A stretch of DNA of 10,973 nucleotides from Trichomonas tenax. Lineage: Eukaryota > Parabasalia > Trichomonadida > Trichomonadidae. Shown one piece after another: positions 1 through 6,506 of this stretch (position 1 is the stretch's first letter; each line of letters starts with the position of its first letter). Under the pieces are notes generated by a model. The model worked only from the letters and a program-made list of their open reading frames with translations. It was not told where the DNA came from and did no database searches. Location of the stretch: assembly GCA_023091735.1 (NCBI GenBank), contig JALKBU010001451.1, positions 1 to 10,973 of the forward strand, read 5' to 3'. The translations under genes were made by a program, and so were the position numbers.

Positions 1-1
1 G

Positions 2-226
2 GCAAATGTCAACCATGAACATCAAAACATCAAACGTTTAACGGTTCATGAAATTAAGGGATTTATGAAAGAAGGAAGAGAAGGTGAAACAATTAAAAAT
101 GAAGATGGAACTGAAACTATTATACCATCGGAACCTCCTACATATGTCGTTCCTGAATTCACGGATGGATTGCAGACAAATGGTATAATAATTAAAAACA
201 ATGATGGGATAATTGATGTTCAATAG
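2..226 (+). pseudogene. 5' part of tail-fibre-like gene, cut off by window edge and ended by in-frame TAG
   Basis: The frame is open from the left window edge to a TAG at 224-226. It is the same frame as the fibre protein that resumes at 290, with no frameshift between them. The 74 visible codons are rich in Gly, Asn, Glu and Thr, including EGRE, KNEDGTET and FTDGLQTNG, and look like a beta-rich stretch ahead of the coiled-coil shaft. Directly after the TAG the frame reads SLNNKADK, which matches the NDKADK motif of the shaft. The stop therefore sits inside what was one longer protein. The true start lies outside the window. The simplest reading is a nonsense mutation in a decaying mobile-element gene. 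Stop-codon readthrough or a sequencing error cannot be excluded. Confidence 0.7.
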
Positions 227-289
227 TCATTAAACAATAAAGCGGATAAAGTAATAACTGATACCTTAGCATCAAATTTAGCGGATGTC

Positions 290-1552
290 ATGAATGCATT
301 GAATGATAAAGCCGACAAGGAACAATTAGATTATAACACTCATGAATTGCCATCAAGAATTGAACAAACCGAACAAGGAATCATTGACGTTAAGAATAAA
401 TTAAATGATAAAGCATCGACGTTAGATTTGACAGAAGCATTAAATAAAATTGATACTAAAGCAGATAAAACAGAAATTCAAAAAGTTAATGATGATGTGC
501 AAACAATTAATAACACATTACAAACTAAAGCTGACAAAACAGAAATTCAAAAAGTTAATGATGATTTGACTTATAACACTCATGAATTATCATCGAGAAT
601 TGAACAAGGAATCATTGACGTAAAGAATAAATTAAGTGATAAAGCATCGACGTTAGATTTGACAGAAGCATTAAATAAAATTGATACTAAAGCAGATAAA
701 ACAGAAGTTAAAAATGATGTGCAAACAATTAATAACACATTACAAATTAAAGCTGATAAAACAGAAATTCAAAAAGTTAAAAATGATTTGACTTATAATA
801 TACATGAATTATCGTCAAGAATTGAACAAGGAATCATTGACGTAAAGAATAAATTAAATGATAAAGCAGATAAAGAACATACACACGAAATAACAGATAT
901 TAATGGGTTAAACGAAAAATTAAATGAAATCGACACAGTAATAAACGCAAATGAAATTAAAGTTGATGATGTAATAATTAAGCAGGTATTAGGAACAGAT
1001 GCGCCTTCAACTAATCCTGAAACTAGTGTTTGGAATTTATTAAAAACATTCAATAGGGAAATAATGAATTTAAAGAAGGATGTATTAAATTCTAAATATG
1101 AATTATTAATGACAATTTACCCTGTTGGTTCAATTTACACATCAATGAATAACGTAAATCCTGCTCAAATATTTGGTTTTGGTGAATGGGAGCCAATAGT
1201 CGATCGTTTCTTATATTGCGCTAATTCATCAAGAGAAACAGGAGGAAGTAAAAAAATTACAGTAAATAACCTACCTTCACACAATCATTACTTTTCGGGT
1301 ACAACATCATTGGCAGGAGCTCATACTCATTTAATAAGTAATAGAGGTTATTACGGATGTGGTAACGGAGGAAAAGAAACAATTTCACGATATGATATTA
1401 CATCAGATAACAGAGAATACAACACGGGTTTAATCATTGATCATGCAGGAAGTCACATTCATTCAGTTTACGGAAACACTGCTGACACTGGTTCAGGTAC
1501 TGATTACATGCCTCCATACATTACTGTTTACACGTGGTATAGGGTTTATTAA
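290..1552 (+). CDS. Phage-type tail-fibre/collar-like protein (probably Maverick/Polinton-associated), downstream of an in-frame stop
   Basis: The intact 420-codon reading frame starts at the first ATG after the TAG at 224. Residues ~13-197 form a shaft of repeated segments (13-92, 93-166, partial from 167) with motifs such as ADKTEIQKV and SRIEQGIIDVKNKL, predicted to form trimeric coiled coil. HTHEITDINGL (197-207) is a phrase common in phage tail fibres. Residues ~272-420 resemble phage collar/receptor-binding tips. They run YPVGSIYTSMNNVNP, FGFGEWEPIVDRFL, a glycine turn, LPSHNH (328-333), AHTH (344-347), SHIH (388-391) and the ending MPPYITVYTWYRVY. His-x-His pairs bind metal in T4-type fibre tips. 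Such genes are, to my knowledge, found in trichomonad Maverick elements, but no polymerase, integrase or capsid gene is in this window to confirm that. The stop is followed by AA, giving TAAA. The ATG at 290 is probably internal to the ancestral gene. Confidence 0.8.
   Translation: MNALNDKADKEQLDYNTHELPSRIEQTEQGIIDVKNKLNDKASTLDLTEALNKIDTKADKTEIQKVNDDVQTINNTLQTKADKTEIQKVNDDLTYNTHELSSRIEQGIIDVKNKLSDKASTLDLTEALNKIDTKADKTEVKNDVQTINNTLQIKADKTEIQKVKNDLTYNIHELSSRIEQGIIDVKNKLNDKADKEHTHEITDINGLNEKLNEIDTVINANEIKVDDVIIKQVLGTDAPSTNPETSVWNLLKTFNREIMNLKKDVLNSKYELLMTIYPVGSIYTSMNNVNPAQIFGFGEWEPIVDRFLYCANSSRETGGSKKITVNNLPSHNHYFSGTTSLAGAHTHLISNRGYYGCGNGGKETISRYDITSDNREYNTGLIIDHAGSHIHSVYGNTADTGSGTDYMPPYITVYTWYRVY
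326..880 (+). repeat. In-gene repeats encoding the fibre shaft
   Basis: Three head-to-tail units start with TTA/TTG codons at 326, 566 and 788. Unit 1 is 240 bp, unit 2 is 222 bp, and unit 3 is partial, ending near 880. All length differences are multiples of three, so the frame is kept. Long DNA stretches are almost unchanged between units, for example the segment encoding KASTLDLTEALNKIDTKADKTE. This indicates recent duplication or gene conversion, not just protein-level constraint. Confidence 0.85.
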
Positions 1553-1553
1553 A

Positions 1554-1798
1554 ACTCAATAAATTTTCTCTCATAACCACTAAAATTATTTTTCAAAATT
1601 TCCTTACCCCCAAATCCTTTCGCTTTCTTTTCTTAGTTAGTTAGTTTGTCATAAATTATTTTTTTCAAAAACTGAATAAATTTTCTCTCATAACCACTAA
1701 AATTATTTTTCAAAATTTCTTACTTCATAAATCCTTTCGCTTTCTTTTCTTAGTTAGTTAGTTTGTCATAAATTTTTTTCAAAAACTGAATAAATTTT
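1554..1798 (+). repeat. ~117-bp tandem duplication just 3' of the fibre gene
   Basis: Copy 1 spans 1554-1670, copy 2 spans 1671-1784, and a third partial copy starts at 1785. Both full copies contain TCTCATAACCACTAAAATTA and later CTTTTCTTAGTTAGTTAGTT in the same order. They differ mainly in a short central stretch (CCTTACCCCCAAATCC against CTTACTTCATAAATCC) and in T-run length. The repeat begins two bases after the fibre stop codon, so it would lie in that gene's 3' UTR. I see no coding potential in it. Confidence 0.9.
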
Positions 1799-1961
1799 AT
1801 AAAGTCATTAGTTTCAAAATCAATTTTAACGTTAATTTTGTAAGCAATTCAAAAATTTATTTTCTATTTGGGGGACCCTAGTTTGTAAAATTAACTCTGT
1901 CGTAAATATATATCATTAATAAATTATTGTTTTTTTATAATTTGTGATTTCAGTAATTACA
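1799..1961. other. Non-coding AT-rich spacer
   Basis: No reading frame of note is visible. The only unusual point is a small GC-containing patch, GGGGGACCCTAG (1870-1881), in otherwise AT-rich DNA. If the fibre gene belongs to a Maverick-type element, a terminal repeat could lie here, but its partner would be outside the window. Confidence 0.5.
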
Positions 1962-2018
1962 TAAAAAGATGTTAGCAGAAGCCACGGCGTAGTCGTGGAT
2001 TATGCTAACATCTTTTTA
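1962..2018. repeat. 57-nt two-tier palindromic hairpin
   Basis: Outer arms 1962-1977 (TAAAAAGATGTTAGCA) and 2003-2018 are perfect 16-bp reverse complements. Inside them a second stem pairs CCACG (1982-1986) with CGTGG (1994-1998), closing a small loop. The element has A-rich and T-rich outer ends, so on either strand its transcript would be a hairpin flanked by A and U runs. It separates the fibre-gene region from an ATG-less reading frame. It could be a dispersed palindromic repeat or small MITE-like element, or a transcript-end signal. The structure is certain but the role is unknown. Confidence 0.85.
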
Positions 2019-2026
2019 CTAACTAA

Positions 2027-2527
2027 AACATAACGAAAGATTTGGCTTGTATTTTAAGAAATAAATTGGATAAATTTGTATTTATCTTACTGAATCAAAT
2101 TAGACATAGATACACAACACTTCTCCAAACAGACATTACACACATCAAGCCGATTAATTTGCCGAGAAATTTTATTCCTGATCTACTCACTCTTCCTGCA
2201 ATTAATTTAGATTTAAGTAAAGTAGAAAGCACCAGATTTCAGATCACACGACTTAACCAGCAATTATCGGCAAATTGCTTGCATCCTGGTTCAATAATAA
2301 TAGCTGTTCGTACTCTCAGAGAACAAATTGAAGCTGCATATAAGGTCCAATATTTCCTTGCTTTCAAAATCATCAATTTAAATTTAGAACTAGATATTCA
2401 ATTATCTCTCTTTACTGATTTAATCAAATTTGTATCAATTAATGCTCCTATTGACATTGTGAACAATGCCAAAAATTGGGTAAATGAAATTAATAATAGA
2501 TACCATATTAACATAAAATTCAAATAA
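2027..2527 (+). pseudogene. ATG-less reading frame, likely 3' remnant of an unrecognised gene
   Basis: The frame is open from just after a TAA at 2024 to a TAA at 2525, yet contains no ATG at all. The first near-cognate codon is the TTG at 2042, giving 161 codons. In DNA this AT-rich a stop-free run of this length is unlikely by chance, so it probably descends from a real gene. The product is rich in Leu, Ile and Asn and looks mostly helical, for example TLREQIEAAYKVQYFLAFKI and NAKNWVNEINNRY, which suggests a helical-repeat protein. I recognise no family. The 57-nt hairpin ends nine bases before the frame opens, so the 5' end may have been removed by that insertion or by the neighbouring mobile element. 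Alternatives are chance or an exon of a split gene. Confidence 0.5.
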
Positions 2528-3420
2528 CAAAAACCAATACATATTAAAATTCTCATAACATGTATTTTAGAAATAAATTCTCTTTCTTTTATTAAATACT
2601 TTCCATAAAATCCGACATGTGGTATTTGACATCTGACATTTTACTTGTCAGAATTTTCTGAAAAGTGGGGTATTCTCTTGTCTAGGGCTATTTGAATTGT
2701 TCTAAGGCTATTGTGCCCTCGGTATCATATTTAGATCGCAATGAACTATCATAGCGAAAAATTATGATTCTTTTCAAAAAATTGTGACATAAATATGTAA
2801 ACTTCTCAATTAATATTTATGATATGCCATATATCAATTATAGAATATTTTTTGAAAATTTTGAGAATTCTGAATCTCAAGTTTTGAAATCTCTTAAATA
2901 TAGCTTCTCCATGATCTGTATATCATATATTTTAAATATTTTTTATCAATTTTAAAGTTTAATCATCGCAATCTTAGCGAACTGGTATTATGCGAAATTC
3001 TCTCTAGGAATGCTATTACTTTGTATGTGGTAACTAAATTTAAGATTTTGGTTGTCGAAAACCTCAAATATTTCAACATCTATAACATTTCATGCTCTAA
3101 CATTCCTTTCATTGTATTCAACTCAGTCAAAACTTTCAATGTTTAGCTTCCTGTATGTCAATGATAACATATCAAATACTTTCAATTTGATATAATAAAA
3201 ATGCATTACAATCTTTTGAAAGATCTCTATTTCTCTTCACAGACTATCTATTGCATTAACTCATTTTATACAATTATAAATCAACACAATTTTGTTCAAA
3301 AATATCTAGCACAAAAACTCAAAGCCATCAATTCAGATATTGTTCAATGGAATGTGAAGGTGTCTATAACTATATGTTATATATGTGAGTATGAAAAAAG
3401 TAGTAATTCAACAAAAATAG
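2528..3420. other. Long AT-rich region without a supported gene
   Basis: About 0.9 kb with no convincing coding signal. A 100-codon frame beginning at ATG 3201 runs into the 3' end of the opposite-strand Myb gene and is not supported. A small inverted repeat, ATCATA/TATGAT, lies at about 2747-2767. No promoter or RNA gene is recognised. Confidence 0.6.
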
Positions 3421-3433
3421 CGGCAGTGGGGTG

Positions 3434-3439
3434 TTTATT
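3434..3439 (-). terminator. Possible polyadenylation signal of the Myb gene
   Basis: On the minus strand AATAAA occurs about 30 nt past the Myb stop codon. It is flanked by short complementary arms, GGGTG (3429-3433) and CACCC (3443-3447), so it sits in the loop of a potential hairpin. The GC-rich composition of the Myb gene extends to about here and then drops sharply, which fits a transcript end. Trichomonad genes are better known for UAAA at or near the stop, and this gene's stop is TAAG, so a downstream signal is plausible but unproven. Confidence 0.35.
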
Positions 3440-3470
3440 AGGCACCCATGGGTTCATCGACCCTAAAGAC

Positions 3471-4229
3471 TTAGATGTCGAAATGGAACCCAAAGAGGTC
3501 TGACTGGAGACCTTGGAACTCGTACTCCTGGGTGGAGAACGTTTCGGGGAAATCACCATAGCTACTATCGCAGTCATTGGCGGTGTAAGTAAACTGGAGC
3601 TCCGTCGGTGAGAGAGGCTCACTTGGGAGGTTTGAAAGGTCGGTGATCGGACCCAAGATCTCGACCTTCTTAGTTTCGACTGCTGGCTGAGGCGCAGCGA
3701 TAGACTTGGCCTTGGGTGCAGACGATGCACTTACAGTCACCTCGCCAGCAGGAATGCGACGCTTGAGGGCTGAATTCCAGCGATTCTTTACCGCGTTGTC
3801 TGTGCGGCCTGGGAGAAACTCTGCAATCTTCGCCCACTTATTGCCCAGCTCATTCTGGTATTTGATGATTGTCTCATCTTCTTCTGGTGTCCAAGAGGTC
3901 TTGACGAGATTCGGATCGAGGCTGTTGTGCCATCTCTCGCGGCACTGCTTTCCGATGCGTCCTGGAATGGTCTCGGCGAGCTTCGTCCATGATGTGGGGC
4001 CGTGGACTTTAACCCATTCGATGACCTTCTCGTCCTCTTCGCGCGTCCAGCTGCCGTTGACAATGGATGTAGCTGTGACGTTCTCGATACCAGTGAGTTT
4101 TGAGATATCTTGTAAGACAGAATCATCAGAAACCTTCAGGGTCTTGATGCTCAGGCAAATGCTCCGAGAACGGGCACGTGTTGGTGCCAATGGTTCTTGG
4201 AACGTATGTGTTGTTTTCGTCGCTTCCAT
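3471..4229 (-). CDS. R2R3 Myb DNA-binding protein
   Basis: A 252-residue nuclear transcription-factor candidate. R2 spans about 58-105 with tryptophans at 61, 81 and 100 and recognition helix [12 protein letters not shown]3 spans about 109-155 with tryptophans at 113, 132 and 151 and helix [12 protein letters not shown]. All six tryptophans are present and the resemblance to the animal c-Myb R2R3 core is very strong. KRR at 156-158 may be part of a nuclear signal. The 90-residue tail is Pro/Ser-rich and ends in an acidic-aromatic stretch ([10 protein letters not shown] to the C-terminal FHFDI) that may be an activation region. Myb proteins in Trichomonas bind AACNG-type elements near start sites, but the targets here are unknown. 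The start is a true ATG. The gene is far more GC-rich than its flanks, with many C- or G-ending codons, which fits strong expression or different codon selection. No Inr-like TCAYW was seen just upstream. Confidence 0.93.
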   Translation of the reverse strand: MEATKTTHTFQEPLAPTRARSRSICLSIKTLKVSDDSVLQDISKLTGIENVTATSIVNGSWTREEDEKVIEWVKVHGPTSWTKLAETIPGRIGKQCRERWHNSLDPNLVKTSWTPEEDETIIKYQNELGNKWAKIAEFLPGRTDNAVKNRWNSALKRRIPAGEVTVSASSAPKAKSIAAPQPAVETKKVEILGPITDLSNLPSEPLSPTELQFTYTANDCDSSYGDFPETFSTQEYEFQGLQSDLFGFHFDI

Positions 4230-4673
4230 AATTTTAATTTCATTTTTCTTTACATTCTCAATTTCCTTCTCATATTTTTGGCTTTATTTTTATAAAATTA
4301 TAGATCCACACATTGTTCTTTTTATATTTTTATGTTCAAAATTGATTTTAATATTAACGAGATCGATATTTTGCCTCTGAAAAATTGTCATGTTTTGATA
4401 ATATTTTGTAAACCATTGAAAAGTTACTTACACGTTTTTGTTTTTATGTTATTTTTGATGCTTGCGATGAAATTAGGTTATGGAATTTAAGTATCGGAAT
4501 TCTCAGAAAAAAAATATCAACGGAAAAAATTAAAAATCGAAAATTCTTGTTGATATTGGAACTGTTAGCTCTAGTGATTGTTCTTTTTGCGTTATTTTTG
4601 ATTTTGAAAAGTTATTCAACATTTTGATTTTCGTTAGTGTTGTTGTTGAGGTTATTTAAACAATATTATTACT
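4230..4673. other. AT-rich spacer between two minus-strand genes (Myb promoter and 3' region of upstream gene)
   Basis: It holds the 5' flank of the Myb gene and the 3' flank of the aminotransferase-like gene. Several ATGs lie within 50 nt upstream of the Myb start on the minus strand and none is in frame with it, so the mRNA either starts very close to the Myb ATG or carries uORFs. A 9-bp inverted repeat, AATATCAAC (4513-4521) with GTTGATATT (4549-4557), lies in the middle. Confidence 0.5.
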
Positions 4674-6017
4674 TTATACACAATAGGATTGACTTATCCA
4701 ATCAGCAAACTCTGTGATGTCGCTTTCGAGAGTCAGCCAGCCGACAGATGCTCTAACAACTCCATCTCCGCCCTGTGATATTTCGGAGCATGTTCCCGGT
4801 GTATTTGCGCAGCCACAGTCTACAGAAAATCCGTTTTCATATGCTTCACTGCAAGAAAACTGACGATTTTCATGAGAGATCTTGAACGCAACAATACTTG
4901 AAGAAGGCCTTCCAAGGACAGTAACACACTGTAGGGAGGACAGAGAGGAGTTTAAGAGGTCACCCATACGTGAGACGTACTCGAGGCGTGAGTTGCCAAG
5001 TGATTTAACGATGTTCGTTGCATCCTGTGCAGCAACGATCGTCAAAAACGGCAAAGAACCGTCTTCTAACCTTTGGGCGGGCTTAAGACGTAGTTTCTCG
5101 AATGGCTGTGTTGTTAAGGCGTAGACTAATGTACCGCCCCCGAAATATGGCTTCTCCATAAATCGAATTAGTTCATTCTTGATGATAATAACGCCAAGCA
5201 TTGGGAAACCGACAAGACCATCGATACTGAATGCTATAGCATCGAAATGCGTAATAGAAAGATCGATTGTATTTGTTTGTAAATATTGCGTTGCATCAGC
5301 AATGACAACAGTATAATTTCCTTGCAATTTGGCAGAGAGTAACTCATCCATTTCATCATTTTCCATAGCACGTCCATCGAATTTATCGACAAGTGGAGAT
5401 ATAACCATATTATTTGAATTCTTCGGGAATTTGCTAAATGTAGCCTGTAATGGTTCGTATGGTTTGAATGATGAAACTTTAGCTTTCTTATTTGCAGCAA
5501 AAACGTTCAGACCAATAATGTCTGAATCTGAAGTTGTTGAATATAAGAATGATGATTTGTCATTGAATGGAAATGCTTCTGTGATGAGTTTAAGTGCGTC
5601 AATACGCGATTGAGTAAAAATGCATGCGTATTCACTGAGATCGGTATTAAATAAGTCAAGAATGAAGATTCTGAGATCTTCAATGATATCATTAGATAAT
5701 TCGGAGCTCTTTGACTCTGAGTGTGGATTTCCATAAAGATTAGAATTTAAGTTGTTTGTATGTTGTTGAATCTGAGCGTCAGTGTATAATGCTCTCGCGA
5801 TGTAATCCAAATGCCTCCTATTTCCAATACTTTTAGTGAACTTCTGGCGAGTTTGGTTCACGAATTGGTCGTAAGTTATATCTTCAGAATAACCAAGCAT
5901 TTTAATCGACTGTTTTTCGAGTCCTCCGTTCTTCAGCATTATGAACTGGTAAAATCCTGCTGCAGCAATACCAGAAACTAAAACTAATGTGATAAAAACA
6001 TGAATCAACAAATTCAT
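4674..6017 (-). CDS. Membrane-anchored Moco-sulfurase-like class V aminotransferase fold protein, probable pseudoenzyme
   Basis: 447 residues from the first ATG (6015-6017); the frame extends upstream only through GTG. Residues 2-27 are hydrophobic, so the protein has an anchor or signal peptide. The rest matches the aminotransferase-like part of molybdenum cofactor sulfurase (MOCOS/ABA3). It has LYGNPHSES (94-102), DALKLITEAFPF, VIADA with the PLP-pyridine aspartate (Asp241), GFPMLGVIIIKNE, KPYFGGGT (289-296), RLEDGSLPF (316-324), a Cys cluster CGCANTPGTC (401-410) and the ending VRASVGWLTLESDITEFADWI. Aligned to the family S-F-Y-K-x-F-G-[YF]-P, the segment SIDGLVGFP places Gly267 where the PLP lysine should be. 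Asp164 lies where a PLP-stacking histidine is usual. The MOSC domain of full MOCOS is absent. It may be a catalytically dead paralogue or have another function. The stop codon is TAAA, the trichomonad poly(A) context. Confidence 0.75.
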   Translation of the reverse strand: MNLLIHVFITLVLVSGIAAAGFYQFIMLKNGGLEKQSIKMLGYSEDITYDQFVNQTRQKFTKSIGNRRHLDYIARALYTDAQIQQHTNNLNSNLYGNPHSESKSSELSNDIIEDLRIFILDLFNTDLSEYACIFTQSRIDALKLITEAFPFNDKSSFLYSTTSDSDIIGLNVFAANKKAKVSSFKPYEPLQATFSKFPKNSNNMVISPLVDKFDGRAMENDEMDELLSAKLQGNYTVVIADATQYLQTNTIDLSITHFDAIAFSIDGLVGFPMLGVIIIKNELIRFMEKPYFGGGTLVYALTTQPFEKLRLKPAQRLEDGSLPFLTIVAAQDATNIVKSLGNSRLEYVSRMGDLLNSSLSSLQCVTVLGRPSSSIVAFKISHENRQFSCSEAYENGFSVDCGCANTPGTCSEISQGGDGVVRASVGWLTLESDITEFADWISQSYCV

Positions 6018-6320
6018 TTTTACCACTTTTTTTAGTAAAAAGTCTTCAAAATCAATTATTTCTCGAATATTTCTCTATAAATCACTATAATGATAATAAT
6101 AGTAAATATTTTATTAGATGTTTATTTATAAATGGATTTCTCAATAATAAAAAATTAAGAATTTTATGAAAAATTTTGGAAAAAAGGGATTTTCATGTAA
6201 CCACTGAAAACAAGTTTTTAGTCAGAAAATAGCAAGGTAATGTGATGTAGATACTAAAAATGCAAAAATACCAAATTATGTAAATTTGCTCGTTGTAAAT
6301 TTTTTTTATTATAAATTTAA
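6018..6320. promoter_or_regulatory. Divergent intergenic region, probable bidirectional promoter
   Basis: 303 bp separate the minus-strand aminotransferase-like gene (ATG at 6017) from the plus-strand small prenylated protein (ATG at 6321). Both promoters must lie here or overlap. The region is extremely AT-rich. I found no TCAYW Inr match close to either start, so neither transcription start can be placed from sequence alone. Confidence 0.5.
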
Positions 6321-6506
6321 ATGACCTCTCCATCCGATGATCACGAAACAGAGCCTTACGATGGATGCGTTCGATCGCAGTACAACGTGATGGCGGACAG
6401 TGACGAAGATTCGGATGTTTCAGAGGACATCGTCACAAAATCAGAAGCTAAATCGAAAGAAGATCAAACTTCGATAAAGAAATCATCGTGTTGTCTTTTA
6501 ATTTAG
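6321..6506 (+). CDS. Small acidic protein with C-terminal CaaX prenylation motif
   Basis: 61 residues. The N-terminal two thirds are acidic and polar, with SDDHETEP and MADSDEDSDVSEDIV (24-38). The tail is basic and Ser-rich (KSKEDQTSIKK) and ends SSCCLLI. The last four residues, CLLI, are a CaaX box. An aliphatic final residue generally favours geranylgeranyltransferase I. The adjacent Cys57 could be palmitoylated, and the lysines would help membrane association. Codons are markedly more GC-ending than the flanking DNA (GAC, ATC, GTC, TCG, CAG), which supports real coding. There is no GTPase domain, so it is not a complete Ras/Rab/Rho protein. It could be a small lipidated adaptor, a gamma-subunit-like protein or a remnant tail. 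The family is unrecognised. It is transcribed divergently from the aminotransferase-like gene. Confidence 0.65.
   Translation: MTSPSDDHETEPYDGCVRSQYNVMADSDEDSDVSEDIVTKSEAKSKEDQTSIKKSSCCLLI

Noticed and set aside
3201..3503. 100-codon plus-strand frame starting at ATG 3201
   Set aside because: Its first part is translated AT-rich spacer and its end runs into the 3' end of the Myb gene on the other strand. There is no domain and no Inr match near the start.
3706..4380. 224-codon plus-strand frame opposite the Myb gene
   Set aside because: It lies antisense to an unmistakable R2R3 Myb coding region, whose GC-rich codons explain the open frame. The product has no recognisable features.
6018..6026. 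Three-residue extension of the aminotransferase-like protein starting at GTG
   Set aside because: The first ATG is at 6015-6017, and nothing supports a GTG start in this genome.
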